Both the position numbers and the translations under genes were made by a program. Positions 1-11,543 of a DNA stretch of 64,000 nucleotides are shown piece after piece; positions within the stretch are counted from its first letter, which is position 1, and every line of letters begins with the position of its first letter. The DNA comes from Anthoceros angustus (taxonomy: Eukaryota > Streptophyta > Anthocerotopsida > Anthocerotales > Anthocerotaceae), in NCBI GenBank assembly GCA_010909165.1, contig MU008171.1, forward strand, positions 930,001 to 994,000, in the 5' to 3' direction. The notes beneath the pieces are model-generated. The model saw nothing but the letters and a program-made list of their open reading frames with translations. It had not been told where the DNA came from and searched no databases.

Positions 1-244
1 TTTCGCCAAGAGCCTATTCCACTCTGAGCACTAGTTCCCGCTCAAGCCCAGCGACAATAATCGACCAGATGTTGCATTGCATCAAGCCACAGAATTGAGA
101 TGCAGGATGTACCGCAAGCATAGAAGAAGCCCTTAGCATACAGAATGGAAGGCTTCCGTTCAATCAATATGACTCCTAATTGCCAACAAAACTTGGAAAC
201 TTCGACCTCATGGGCGCAAGCCGTTTCCGCAAATGGACCTTGAG

Positions 245-1541
245 GAAACTCAACCACGATGGGAATGTTTCAGATACAAGTCTAAAGTAGTAGCCCGAGG
301 TTTCACCTGTGCAGTTTCACTATGAAGAAAGCAGTTGTTTAGTCCGTTGTCAAGGCAACTTCGATAAGGATACTACTAGCTTTTGCGCTCACCACCACCT
401 GTATATACACCGTAGATAAGGCGCTTTTCTTTACGGAACCCTACATGAGGACATCTACATGTTACACCACGTGGTTTGTTAAAGATGACAAGGTGTAAAT
501 TGCTCAAATCCATCTATGGATTAAAGCAATCGGCACAAGTGTGGAATGAGACGGTGGGCGATACACGAAGAAGTGTGGCTTTGCCTCTCATCTCGACACC
601 GGTGTTTACATCCGAGAACCAACAACGGTGCAATTGTCACCTTATATGAGCGATAATTTCATTTTCGGCAACGGAAGTAATACAATATGTGAAAGATCAT
701 TATCAAAGTACGACGTTGTTGACATGGGACCTCGCTATGCTCTCGAGTACGCTTTGAATTCAAGGAAGAAGATCACACCTTTTCATCCACCAAGAGCATT
801 ATGTCATACAACTCTGGAAAGGTTCAACTGAAGGGCGCCAAGCCGTTCCACGCCAATTGCCTCGAGAAAAGGTATCGGTGAGACGGTCCCGGCCTCAAGA
901 AGTGCAGATGAGGAGCATCCCCTACGGTGAGGTCAGCCGGAAGTTTACTTTATTTATCGATCTGGACAAGGCGGACATATCACAAGCGTGAATATAGTGT
1001 CCGGATATCTCTCTAATCCGGAAGGCGCATTGGACTGCGTCAAGAGGATTCTCCGTTATTTGAAAAGACAAAATCATACGGGCGCTATATAGGTGACCAC
1101 TTATTCTTACCTCCTTTTGATGCAGTTAGGCGGCGACCCGGCGCCGGAGATCAAGCTGCTGCCTCGTATGATTATCAGCGGTGCCTTTGTCTCGTGGGCT
1201 GCAAGAAGATCGGACCATTTGCACTTCATCCATCAAGCAGTATGCGCCGACCTTAGCGACCAAGGAGATACTTTGGATTCGTCAATTCCTACAAGACATT
1301 CATGAGAAGCGGGATGAGGCAACTCGGTGTATTGCGACAACCCGAGAATAGCTATGACACACAATCCGATTTTGCGAGGACCAAGCACGTGGACATTCAA
1401 AGATCATTTTATCCGGCAAGTGGTGGCGAACAATCAAATCTCATTATGCTACATAAGTACAAGCGACAACACGCAGACACGACAAAGGGACTTCCCAAGG
1501 CACTTCACGACAAGCATGTCGAAGGTATCGGGTGTGAATAG
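245..1541 (+). mobile_element. Copia element C: degraded reverse transcriptase and RNase H
   Basis: This is the 3' half of a Ty1/copia polyprotein, broken by many frameshifts. Near 265-300 the frame reads like the RT entry segment (YKSKVVARGF). Around 500-550 it reads LLKSIYGLKQSAQVWNE, the conserved Copia KSLYGLKQAPRxW block. At 630-665 the expected YVDD box is corrupted (YMSDNFIFG). ILRYLKRQNHTGAI at 1050-1090 is the RT/RNase H linker. RNase H follows, with ATKEILWIRQFL near 1257-1293, TKHVDIQ near 1383 and LTKGLPKALHDKHVEGIGC ending near 1540. Gag, protease and integrase lie outside the window or are lost. No intact product is expected as the sequence stands. Confidence 0.8.
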
Positions 1542-1842
1542 AGAAAGCGTGTCGGGCATCGGTGATCGGAAGAAGGGAGCCCCTAGTCACTTCAAAGACC
1601 CACCAAAGACGAACTCCTTGTTCCAATGCTGTTTCGATCCGCTCACAACTTCGACTTTTCACCACTCCGTTCTTGTGTACTCCTTTTTGCTTGAGACTTT
1701 CAATCGCTTATAATCACCTTTCGGATTATGTGACTGCAAGTTTGGAAACCACCGGAGATTAGATACGCTGCTGAAGGCCAAGTTGAGACCACGGTGGCGA
1801 TGAGGCAATCGGATGCAAGCGGTGAATCCGCGGCGAGGGGAG

Positions 1843-2075
1843 TGTTGGAGCCATAGCGCTACGGAGGAAGCTTCGTTCCCGTTCGATCATTAATGTTAGC
1901 ACGTTTCGTGCGTGCGTGAAAGAATGTTTTAGTTGCGGGGCCGGTTCCGTTCGTTACCTTTCACACTTATGTCGCGGTTACAACCGCCGAGACACTATAA
2001 AATGCAGACGTTCGGACTTAATCAATCACTCTCATCGCTCACCTATCGCATCTTGCACCCGCTTTACCATGTGCC
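1843..2075 (+). repeat. 3' LTR of Copia element C
   Basis: A purine-rich tract (GGCGAGGGGAG, about 1832-1842) immediately precedes TGTTGGAGCC at 1843, the arrangement of polypurine tract and 3' LTR. A TATA-like CTATAAAATG lies near 1995-2004, as expected inside an LTR promoter. The right end is not certain, because RT/RNase H sequence of another element begins near 2085 and no partner LTR is in the window. Confidence 0.55.
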
Positions 2076-2084
2076 ACATGGCCT

Positions 2085-2800
2085 CCGGTGACAAGATATC
2101 ACTTGAGCACCTGACCCCAACACACCAGTTAAGCGAGATGCAAGCCGTACCCTATGGAGAGGCAATTGGCTGGCTACTATTTTATCCATTTGGACTCGGC
2201 GAACATCGCCCTGACCTCTCGTGCGTTTCTAATCCCGCCCGGCAACACCTGGAGCTTTGTCAAAGCGGATCCTCGGATATCTAAAAGGGACAAGCGGCAA
2301 GGGATTAGTCTGAGCAAACCAACACAATAATTAAGGAACTCACATTGTCCCGCCATTCCGATGCCGGTGGGCGGGACCTCGATTCCGCAAATCCATTGCA
2401 GCCTATTGTATGCTCCTTAATGGTACAGCCACCTCATGGGCCTCCAAGAAGCTTCCCATCATGCCTCTCCTCGGCCCGTATGCGCTTCATCCCTAGCCGC
2501 CAAGGAGCTAATCTGGATTCGCCAATTCCTATCTAGCCTCAACGAATTGCCACCGTCCTACCATCCTCTATTACGACAATCAATCCGCAATCGCCATGAG
2601 CTTGAATCCTATCTTCCACGCCCGCACCAAGCATGTGGAAATTGAATATCACTTCATTCGATAAGACTCTTGGCAACCTGCAAGTCAAGCTCCCTTTATG
2701 TGCATACTTATGAGAACATTGCTGACGTACTCACTAAGGGATTGCTCAAGGCTTCGCATCAGCGTCTTGTAGCAGCAATGGGCCTGCAGAACATTCCTTG
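2085..2800 (+). mobile_element. Copia element D: C-terminal RT and RNase H fragment
   Basis: Plus-strand frames show PYGEAIGWLL near 2150, equivalent to the Copia YRxAIGSLLYL segment, then PDIAL-like and SRQHLELCQ-like pieces. An RNase H tail reads YENIADVLTKGLLKASHQRL near 2706-2770. It is broken by several frameshifts. It starts directly after the LTR of element C and ends before the LTR at 2853, so it is a separate truncated insertion or the host of a nested event. Confidence 0.75.
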
Positions 2801-2852
2801 ATCGCGAACCGACTTTGGGGACCTACAGCGCCTACGCTTGGTCTGAGGGGAG

Positions 2853-3089
2853 TATTGCGCTACTGTGGGTTTTACGTTAGGGTTCCTCACGCATGTACAC
2901 ATTAATGTCTATTTAGGGCAGTAATGATGGCAGTTATGGTGGTTGATGAACCAACTGACTGCACTGACTTTCTAAGTGCCCCGGCACTCCGAAATCAATT
3001 AATTGCTTCGTATTCTCTCTCGCTAGCTAGCTGCTGTTCTTGGCCGCGATATCTATAGTTATTCTAACTATGCTTGGGTTATCACCTTA
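2853..3089 (+). repeat. 3' LTR of Copia element D, possible TA...TA ends
   Basis: The tract CTGAGGGGAG (2843-2852) looks like a polypurine tract, and the sequence after it starts TATTGCGCTA. The likely end is TCACCTTA at 3089, just before the GLP-1 homologous block (GTGGTGAGCC) that is shared with 48.89 kb. The start resembles the LTR at 44,412 (TATTGGG after GTGGGAG), so both elements may use TA...TA termini instead of TG...CA. The boundary is inferred from where similarity to the third GLP block begins. Confidence 0.55.
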
Positions 3090-3169
3090 ACAGTGGTGAG
3101 CCTGAAAGAATGCAGCTTCTAGTATTCATCATAGGTGCACTGTACAGTTGAAAAGCCGGCAGAAGTTGC

Positions 3170-4203
3170 TCAAAAATCGATTGTGATGTCCTGGCCGGGA
3201 ACGCAGCCTGACTTTGTGGACGTCTGCAGAACTGGAGCATGGTAGTCGTACAGTGTCTTGCTGATATTGCGCAGAGTCTTGCGTGGCTGGTTCAGGGCAA
3301 CAGCCAAACTGCGGGAAGGCAGCTGAAACAGAGCTTGAGCTGCAATCTGCACAAAACGGGTTGTAATGGATGAGCATGGCAGCGGTCAGACATGGTATTC
3401 ATCACAGCAAACTGTTTAGACTAACAGTACTAGAACGGCAGAGATATGAGCTGTGTGTCTCTCATCAGAGAGGCTTACCAAAGAGCCAGGGTTCTCGCTG
3501 TTGAGTGAAGAAATGAACTCAGCATCCTGGGCTCCACATTGAGCTCAAAATGCAGCATTCCACGAGGGAAGACGGTCACGTCGCCCGGTCTGAGGATGTT
3601 GATGTGCGCGGTTCCTGCCACACACATTCATCCACCATCATTATGACGAGCAGGTGGGAATTGGTGCGCACCAAAATTCATGAACAAACGCTGTCACCAA
3701 GGCTTGCAAGATTCAGGTGCCTACCATTGGTGTCGACAAATCCAACTTGGAGCGGCCCGCCCGACAACATGGTGAGGACCTCCGTTGCCCTCAGGTGCGT
3801 GTGCGGCAAGTTCTCACCGCACGGGAACAGCTTGAATCTCACTACCGTGATTCCTTGTGACCTACATTCAACACACACATGAATTCATTTCACGCATTTA
3901 GCTTCAGTACCAGGCTCAGGATTACTGCTGCGGACCAGAATGGTGCCAAACATCGGATTGTCAATGGCAATGTGCGCGATGCAGCAAACGTACTTGAGGG
4001 CAGGGAACTTGGCGACGGGAGGTCAGCGCGGATGCCACCCGGCCCCTGCACGCCGTTGTTTTTGAACACGTCCCGGAAAACAAATTCCTCCACCCCAGCT
4101 TCGAAGTCGGTGAGAGGGTCGGGATCGGCGCGCACGCCGGGAACAATGGCGAGGCTGTAGAGCAAACAACCCAGAAGGAAGAGCGCGGCACCCGGGACGC
4201 CAT
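3170..4203 (-). pseudogene. Germin-like protein GLP-1, four exons, frameshifted
   Basis: Germin-like proteins are secreted, Mn-binding cupins of the plant cell wall. I place exons at 4203-3994, 3861-3725, 3614-3479 and 3346-3170. Donors GTACGT, GTAGGC and GTAAGC and AG acceptors support them. Exon 1 encodes a hydrophobic signal peptide (LFLLGCLLYSLAIVPG) followed by DPDPLTDF, typical of mature GLPs. Exon 2 has the first germin box (HTHLRATEVL; two His and a Glu metal ligand). Exon 3 has the second box (GDVTVFPRGMLHFELNV; third His). Exon 4 ends QDITIDF. Compared with GLP-3, one C is missing just after the start codon (CCCGGG instead of CCCCGGG), which breaks the frame after about five codons, and the start of exon 2 carries one extra A. 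Dead gene or sequencing error cannot be told apart here. Confidence 0.75.
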
Positions 4204-5070
4204 GCCCTCGCTTGTCTGTCTCGTCACTCTACACTCGTACTGTCTTCGGCCTTGTCTTCTGCTAGGACTGTCTTCCGCGATGGTGCTGTGTGCATCTGCC
4301 ACTGGAGTCACTGCTGTTGTGGATGAGATGGAGCGAATTGCAAGTCGGAAGGACTGCCGATGGACGATGGATGACATGAAGCTCCTTGCCTTCCATTTTA
4401 TGCGTAGCTGCAGCCGCAATCGCCGCTGCTGCAGCCTGCCACGGCCATTCCGTTGCCATCGTTGACGACTGACTTGGGCTGCCCCGTACACGCGGTTTCG
4501 CTTTTTCCTTGACTCCGGTTGCAGTTCGAACTCGGCGTTGTAGCGTATCTCAGTTTCAAAACGGAACGTGCTTCCAGCTTCCATCTTAATTTTGAGTCCT
4601 CGGCCAGTGATCGCTGCTGCTATGACCGCCTTGTTGCTTCGCGGAACCTCTCAACAGCAACACAGTAGTAGGACGCAGTGTGTCGATTGCAGGTTATGCC
4701 CATCATCATGGGAAGCTTAAGAAAATAATGTCATTACTCATCACAGGCTCACAGCTGACGTCTGGATGAAGGATTCAGACATTCGTGAGAAGGACGCACC
4801 TTTGTAGGCATATACTGTGCTTCACAGCAAAGGATCATGACTTCACATGTCTGGAGGAGGCATCTATCCCTAAGCATTGCAGCAAGGCTGGACACAGCTG
4901 AGCGTCCAGCCGTCCTCGCTCAAGGGCCGGGCCTCCCAAGAGCCTTGTCATTAATATTGTTGCTCTCCTAGATGGAGCAATGCGGCCAGGAGCAGCGGCA
5001 GCCCAGCAGGCAATGGATTGGGAAAGTGTGAATGGGAACTGGTGAAAATGGTCCCTGATTGGGCCTTGTT
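4204..5070. other. GLP-1 upstream region and intergenic spacer
   Basis: No gene is supported here. The part up to about 4822 is nearly identical to 49,988-50,598 upstream of GLP-3, so the duplicated block includes the promoter region. Beyond that the two loci diverge: here ordinary spacer sequence continues, while at 50.6 kb a retrotransposon LTR begins. I see no convincing TATA box. Confidence 0.5.
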
Positions 5071-6055
5071 TTCAAAATGTTGACCTCACTACATTCTGGG
5101 CAGCTGGTCTCCAAGGCTGCTCATTCATAGCAACACTAAGCACTGAATTGAATAGACACGCCTTGAGTGCCCACTCATAAAACGAGTGCCAAAAAATTGC
5201 ACAAGCATGGTGCGTGTCTGCGCACACGCAAACACGATGGCTGCATGCTCGCATATTCTGTGATTCAGAGTCGTGCTATCTGCTACCACTCGGCCGAGAT
5301 GGCTCAGAAGTCGGTTGTGATGTCCTGGCCGGGGATGCAGCCCGACTTGCTGGATGTCTGCAGAACTGGAGCGTGGTAGTCGTACAGGGTCTTGCGGATT
5401 TTCTGCAAAGCCTTGGGTGGCTGGTTCAGGGCCACAGCCAAACTGCGGGAGGGCAGCTGGAACAGAGCTTGAGCTGCAATCTGCATAGTGCACGCACCCG
5501 CGGGTTGTAACGGATGAGCATGGCAGCGGTGGAAGATGGGAACTCCAATTCGCAAGCTTGCAAACCCTATCAAAAGAGTCTCAACTGCAAACTTGCTAGT
5601 CTCTGCGAACGTACCAAGGAGCCAGGGTTCTCGCTGTTGAGTGAGGAAATGAACTCTGCATCCTCGGTTCCACATTCAACTCAAAATGCAGCAATCCACG
5701 AGGGAAGACGATCACGTCACCCGGTGTGAGGATGTAGATATGCGCAGTTCCTGCCACACACATTCATTCACCATCCTCATCAGGAGCAGGTGGAATTCAA
5801 TTTGGTGCGCGCACAAATTGGATTGCTCATCAGCAAACTCAATGCCTAAATGCTCACAACAACGCCTACCATTGGTGTCAACAAAGCCAGCCTGGAGCGG
5901 CCCGCCCGACAACATGGTAAGGACCTCCGTTGCCCTCGGTGCGTGTGCGGCAAGTTCTCACCGCACGGGAACAACTTGAATCTCACAACCGTGATTCCCT
6001 GTGACCTGCATTCACCCAAATTCCGATCAAATTCAGGCGTGTGGTTTCAGTACCA

Positions 6056-6665
6056 GGCCTGCTTACTTACTGCTTGCCTGCTTACGCTGCGCTTACGCTT
6101 GCGCTGCGCTTACGCTGCGCTTCGCTACGCTGCTTACTGCTTACCTGCTTACTGCTTGCTGCTGCTTACTGCTTGCCTGCTTACCGCTGCTTACTGCTTA
6201 CCGCTGCTGCTTACTGCTTACGCTTACGCTTACGCTACGCTGCGCTACGCTTCTTCGCTTACGCTACGCTACGCTTACGCTACGCTACGCTTACGCTTGC
6301 GCTGCGCTACGCTACGCTGCGCTACGCTTCGCGCTTCGCTACGCTTACGCTACGCTTCTTTGCGCTGCGCTACGCTACGCTACGCTACGCTACGCTTCTT
6401 CGCCATCGCGCTTCGCTACGCTTCGCGCTTCGCCATCGCTGCGCCATCGCGCTTCGCTTACGCTTCGCTACGCCATCGCTACGCTACGCTTCTGCGCTAC
6501 GCTACGCTGCGCTTGCGCTACGCTGCGCTGCGCTACGCTTACGCTACGCCATCGCTTACGCTTCGCTACGCCATCGCCATGCGCTACGCTACGCTGCGCT
6601 GCGCTGCGCTACGCTGCGCTTCGCGCTACGCTTCGCTACGCTTCGCGCTACGCCATCGCCATGCG
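6056..6665. repeat. Degenerate CGCTACGCTT minisatellite inside GLP-2 intron 1
   Basis: About 600 bp are built from a few words (GCTTAC, GCTACGCT, GCGCTACGC, TTCGCTACGC, GCCATCGC, and near the left end CTGCTTACTGC). The tract lies between the exon 2 acceptor (6006) and the exon 1 donor (6678), and starts just after CAGTACCAGGC, a string close to one in the short intron of GLP-1. All frames stay open over long distances with Arg/Ala/Leu/Tyr-rich translations. This is a composition effect and not coding evidence. Confidence 0.85.
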
Positions 6666-6750
6666 CGCGCAAACTCACTTGAGGGCGGGGAACTTGGCGG
6701 GAGGTCATTTCGGATGCCGCCTTGTGGCCCTGACGTTGTTTTGAACACGT

Positions 6751-7026
6751 TGAAAGAACTAGCTCGAGACACAACACGATGGCTGCATGCGCTTCGCTAC
6801 GCCATCGCCATCGCTGCGCTACGCTACGCTGCAGGCAATGGATGGCACACGCAATAGCACCACGGCTTAGATAGGCTCCACGGTACACATGAATATGGTG
6901 CACGGTGCTACATATATAGCCCTTAGGCTAGGCAACTATCGAGGAGGTAAGCCCTAGACTCGATAGTGCAATATCCTAATATATCCTAATATACTAGAGT
7001 AAGTAGCGAGGATTGAATCTCTAACA
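6751..7026 (-). repeat. 3' LTR of Copia element H, with repeat insert
   Basis: It matches the LTR at 9899-10159 except near 6780-6835, where it holds CGCTACGC/GCCATCGC words instead of the partner's sequence. These words are the same as in the GLP-2 intron repeat 90 bp away. Confidence 0.8.
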
Positions 7027-9898
7027 CTCCCCTTCAAGCTAAAGCTACTTACCGACGCCAAGATCCGAGCGAAATGTGCAAACTTTGCGCTGGCGCCTTG
7101 GTGAAGATATCCGCCACCATCTCCTCGGTGCGGAGGTATGAGATTTGAATCACGCCTTTGAGATCTATTCATGCGAACTACCGGGAGAAGGTCTCCTCGT
7201 AGTCCGACCCTTTCACTTGAGTGAAACCGCGAGCCACTAGTCTCGCCTTATGCCTTTCCAGATCCGTCAAGATTGTACTTCTTCTTGAAAGTCCACTTGC
7301 GATGACGGCTTTTCTCCGGTGGCAAATCAACCAACGTCAAGCGTTGTTTTCGAGCATCGAATTATACTCGATCGAATAGCTTCATTCCGAACTCACCTTG
7401 AGTCCGTTTCGTGCTTCCTCAATTGTGAGCGGGATATCATCTTGAGAAGAAAACACCATTCGTCCGCTCACCATGTTGTGGGCATTCTCGAGGACCTTCC
7501 GCAAGGCCGCCGAACCCTTGTCGACCGTCTCGGAATAGCTGTTGGTTAGTCCTCTGCATCCTCCAATCTTTGGAACTAACTCCTCAACATCTGCTTCTTT
7601 GTTGTGCTCCTTAATTTCCTCCTCAGAATTCCTGGGAACAATAGGTGGTATGACCTCACCTGCTGGGATGTCCTCACCATCACCCTCCGGTGTGTGGTGA
7701 TCCTCTTCTGCTGTCATTGGTGGATCTGGGACAAGGAAGGTGTCCTGGATAAACTCGAGTTGAGGTCCGTAAACACCGTGCTCTCCGCATGACTTCCAAT
7801 ATTGTTCTCATCGAACACGACATCAGAACTTTCATGCATACGCTGGCGGCGGGATCCCACAATCGTAAGCCTTTCGCTCATTCGCATAACCAATGAAGCG
7901 CACTTGATGCTTACATCGTCCAACTTCTTCCGCAGCTTGCTTAGGAACATGCGCATATGCTCTGTGACCAAACACTCTCAAGTGTGAGACATTTGGTTTC
8001 TCACCAAACCAAGCTTCATGGGGTGTCATAGAGCCACCTAGCGCCATGGTAATTGACATATTCTCAGACGTACCGCCACGCTGCATCCCAAAATATTTTG
8101 GCATCCTACTTTCGCTAGCATACTCCTAGCGCCATTGCAGATGGTACGATTCTTCCGCTCGGCGATCCACACTGTTGCGGCGTGTACCTTGTCGTCAGCG
8201 CCTCTCAATTCCGGCTGTGCATTCATCCTTGAAGAGTTTACTCAAATACTCTCCTCCCCATCGTCAAGTTTCTTCAACTTCTTTCTGTTTGTTTCTCCAT
8301 GATGCATACGAACATCGAAATGCTTGGAGGCGTCACTCTTCTTCCGCAGGAAGTACACCGTATTCTCCTCTGTAGTCGATAAGCGAAATATAGTATCTAC
8401 TTTGTATCATCCTTGCTTCCACTTGCATTGGTCCAAAGATCGAGTGGACAAGTTCCAAGACTTCTTTTGCTCTCTTTGTGTGAAACATAAGACCTTGAGG
8501 ATGCTTGCCTTTCATACAAGCGTCACAGACCAAGTTACGCCGGAGCTCCATGCATCACGAGCTTCTTAGCTCCATCTCCGGAGAAACTTCAAGTTGGTAT
8601 GCCCAAACCGTCTATGCCACGATGAGCATTTCCACCTTTCTCCGACACTGTCAGAACCTCTTGGTCGTCAGGAACCTCCATCTGGTACAAGTTCCCTGTA
8701 CGGTGGCCTTTTGCCACCACATCGCCGTGCATCGACCATTCTTGAAACAAAACTTCCTTCTTCGTAAAGGACTGCGGACTGCATCGGTCAATGGTGCCAC
8801 GGACATGAGATTTCTCGTGGGTTCGGTACAAGCGCTCCTTCCATTGCCTTGACCTCGCCGAGCAATCGAGCTGTACTCCCCACACCCTCGGCGCCTATCT
8901 CGCTATCGTTCCCTAGGCCATCTTCTCCCTCTTGTAGTCTTGAAGGAGCTCCTTATCCTTCACCATAAAGGATGTACATGCGAATCTATCGTCGGTGTCG
9001 TTTCGCTTGTGTCTATAGCAGCGTGCGATACTTCTGCGAGCGTTGCCTCCGCAACCTCACCTTTACTCTCACCCTCCGTGAGATGTGCGGTCTTCCGATC
9101 CTTGCAATCCTTCTCATAATGACCATACTTGAAGCATTTCCGGCACTGTCCCCTCTTCACTATTCTCTTGTCCTTCTGTCCCTGCGAGGACTCCCCCTGC
9201 TTGTCCTTGTTCCGGTTGTTCCGTCCCTTCCCCTTGATGAACATCGCATGCTCCGGACCTGTTGAAGATCCCGCCATTGCGTCCAACTGGCGAGTCTCCT
9301 TCGCCAACATCTTAGAGGTGACCTCCTCCCATGTGAGAGTGTCTTGGGCTATTAGGAAATCTATGAACCCTGACCAAGCTTCGGGCATAGAGCGATATAG
9401 AAACATCTTACATATGTCCTCACGGATAGCAAAGCGCTCGTTAGGCGATGCTAGCGGCGTAAGCGATTCGTGAAAGGTGTCGATGTGCTTTCGCAAATCG
9501 TCTCGTCGAATACTTCAATGTCGTCACACGACAAAACAAGTGAAATACTTCACCGCCTCCTTCCGCCATATTTCTCATTGAGAAGATTCCAAATGTACTC
9601 GTGCCCTTATGCGGTTCTCCGACCTTGATTTCGCCGTAGAGATTCATATATAGGAGGCTGCCTTGTGGTCTCTCGCATCCATTCTCTCTGCTCTCTCCCT
9701 CATCTTGGTTTCGGCTCTTTGCCCTCGGCAATGCCATCGCGTCCTCGCCATCGGAGAACCTTCATGGACCTTTTCCATACATGGAACTCCGTTCCATCAA
9801 ACACCGCGTCCTCAAGGCGCGGTGGTTCTGAGCCCATCGCCATCACAACTCCATCCTCTCTTATCAAGTCTCGCGATTAGTGTTCCCGCTCGATACCA

Positions 9899-10159
9899 TG
9901 AAAGAACTAGCTCGGACACAACCGATCAGGCAGCGCAGGATCAACACGGTTAGCGGACACAAGCGAGGCAATGGATGGCACGCAATAGCACCACTTGGCT
10001 TAGATAGGCTCCACGGTACACATGAATATGGTGCATGGTGCTACATATATAGCCCTTAGGCTGAGCAACTATCGAGGAGGTAAGCCCTAGACTCGATAGT
10101 GCAATATCTAATATATCCTAATATACTAGAGTAAGTAGCAGAGGATTGAATCTCTAACA
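9899..10159 (-). repeat. 5' LTR of Copia element H
   Basis: Its partner is at 6751-7026; both share the ATATATAGCCC and CTAATATATCCTAATATACTAG stretches. It is followed on the element's own strand by the primer-binding site TGGTATCGAGC (complement of 9888-9898). Confidence 0.85.
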
Positions 10160-10279
10160 CACGCGAAACAAACTCCTCCACGCCCAAGTCGGTGAGAGGA
10201 TCGGGATCGGGCGCCTGGCCGGAGCATCAGCGAGGTCAGAAGCAACCCCGAGGAGGGCGGTGCGGCACCCGGGCGCCAT

Positions 10280-11543
10280 TCCTTCAATTGTCGATTGAAG
10301 CTTGAGGTGTGCGGCGGCTCTTCTACTATCTCTCAAAGCGCACACTTGCAATGCATTTCCGCTCGAATCGGCGCCTCTTGCAGATGAAACCGCCTCAAAT
10401 TCCGAGTCGGATGGGATGGCGGTCGCTCTATGGATGGGTCCAAGCGCTTGGCTCAAGCTCCACCAACAACAGGCTGAGCTCCATTTATATACGGCACCTC
10501 TCGATGGAGCTTGCCGATGGCCTTCGGGCCTTTGCCAGCCACGTCGGATGGCCGTTGACGGTGGACTCGGTAAGTTCCGTACGTGACTTAGCGATTGTTT
10601 TGACGGACCCGGTGGACATACACCGGAAGCCCTACATCCGAGCGATTGTTTAGTACATACTGATGTACATGGGGCGGAAATATCATCCGGCCACGTGGTA
10701 GGACCCGCCATAACCATAGCCGCATGTTTTACCATGTTGACCCCTTGTTCCGGCTCTCTCTCTGCACGGCTTTCTTTTGTCGGGCTATGTGGGATTTTGC
10801 GGGTATATGGGATGGTGGATGGTGTTTGAACATTTGTGACCTTTTTCTTCTTTTCTCCTGCTAGGTTATGTGGGATGGTGGATGGTGTTTGAATATATTT
10901 GGGATTTTTCTTCTTGAAGACTCATTCAGTGACTTTATGCTACTCTTTCCTTTTCCCTTATGGGATCTCATGATCTCATCGGCTTATAGGTGGATATTGA
11001 GAACTCCTTCAAGACCATTTTGAGGCGTGATCTTGAGGAGCTCAAGGATGTTGGTGGTGTCTTGGGAGGGAGCCTTATACCTTTGTCCATTGCTTCTACG
11101 GAAGTCTTCCACCCTCTACTATCAAGACATGAAGGTCTCTTGATTTGCTATTTCCGTCTTGGAATCACCACAATTACGTGTCGACCCCAGGCGGTGCTAT
11201 CTTTGCCATCGCCCACTATAGGGCCCTTTCCAGGGCTGCTTCCTCTCGACATGGTGACCTTGGCCACCAGCAGTCCTTCGTCCGCACTCGTTTCTCCCTC
11301 ATATCCTTCTTCCACAATCCCTGAGTATACACCGGAAGCAACAGGGGAAATCGCTGCTGTAGCTCCTGAAGGCAAAAGGCAGCAATGCGTTGGGCCTTGG
11401 AACAGCTGTTACAGTAGACATAGCGGCCAACCATGACCCATTCAGCAAGAGTGCTTCTAGGCCTGGGCAAATGCCACCATACAATTCTAACACAGTAGTG
11501 CCGGAAGGAGGAGCTATCCATGAAATGATGCACTGACTCACAA
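10280..11543. other. GLP-2 upstream region and spacer with one unproven ORF
   Basis: No recognised gene. Two copies of a roughly 60-bp unit containing GGGATGGTGGATGGTGTTTGAA lie at about 10,805 and 10,866. A plus-strand reading frame of 148 codons (10,990-11,436) begins MDIENSFKTILRRDLEEL and then becomes Ser/Pro/Thr-rich. I do not recognise it, no intron signals support it, and it may be chance or a transposon fragment. Confidence 0.3.

Larger units (their letters stand above)
6751..10159 (-). mobile_element. Copia element H inserted in GLP-2 exon 1, internally deleted
   Basis: LTRs lie at 6751-7026 and 9899-10159, in minus orientation, beginning TGTTAGAGATTC and ending GTTCTTTCA. Flanks CACGT and CACGC match at four of five bases and look like the target-site duplication. 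The primer-binding site next to the right LTR reads TGGTATCGAGC. Gag is at about 9750-8960, with a zinc knuckle CRKCFKYGHYEKDC. Integrase pieces include CDACMKGKHPQGL (about 8550-8330) and TPHEAWFGEKPNVSHLRVFG (about 8015-7955). RT begins (KARLVARGFT, FSPVVR, about 7245-7170) but jumps directly to an RNase H tail (MVADIFTKAPAQSL, about 7120-7080). Most of RT and RNase H is missing, so the element could move only with help from others. A purine tract (GAAGGGGAG) borders the 3' LTR. Confidence 0.85.
5304..10279 (-). pseudogene. Germin-like protein GLP-2, interrupted by a Copia element
   Basis: This is a diverged paralogue of GLP-1 and GLP-3 with the same exon plan: exon 4 at 5480-5304, exon 3 at 5750-5615, exon 2 at 6005-5870, and exon 1 split into 10279-10160 and 6750-6679. 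Donors GTGAGT (exon 1), GTAGGC (exon 2) and GTACGT (exon 3) match the sites of the other copies. Exon 4 encodes IAAQALFQLPSRSLAVALNQ and ends GQDITTDF. Exon 2 carries the His-x-His box, but one base is lost between its His and Arg codons. Two lesions disable it: a 3.4-kb Copia insertion inside exon 1, and intron 1 grown to about 670 bp by a low-complexity repeat, against roughly 130 bp in the other copies. Confidence 0.75.

Noticed and set aside
42-257. Minus-strand open frame reading LGVILIERKPSILYAKGF, possibly Gypsy RNase H
   Set aside because: Only a short run resembles the Gypsy RNase H motif, no neighbouring Gypsy domains are visible, and the right end overlaps the Copia RT start on the other strand.
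5850-6857. Long plus-strand open frames (up to 335 codons) across 6.0-6.7 kb
   Set aside because: They follow from the repeat composition; all three plus frames are open, and the region is an intron of a minus-strand gene.
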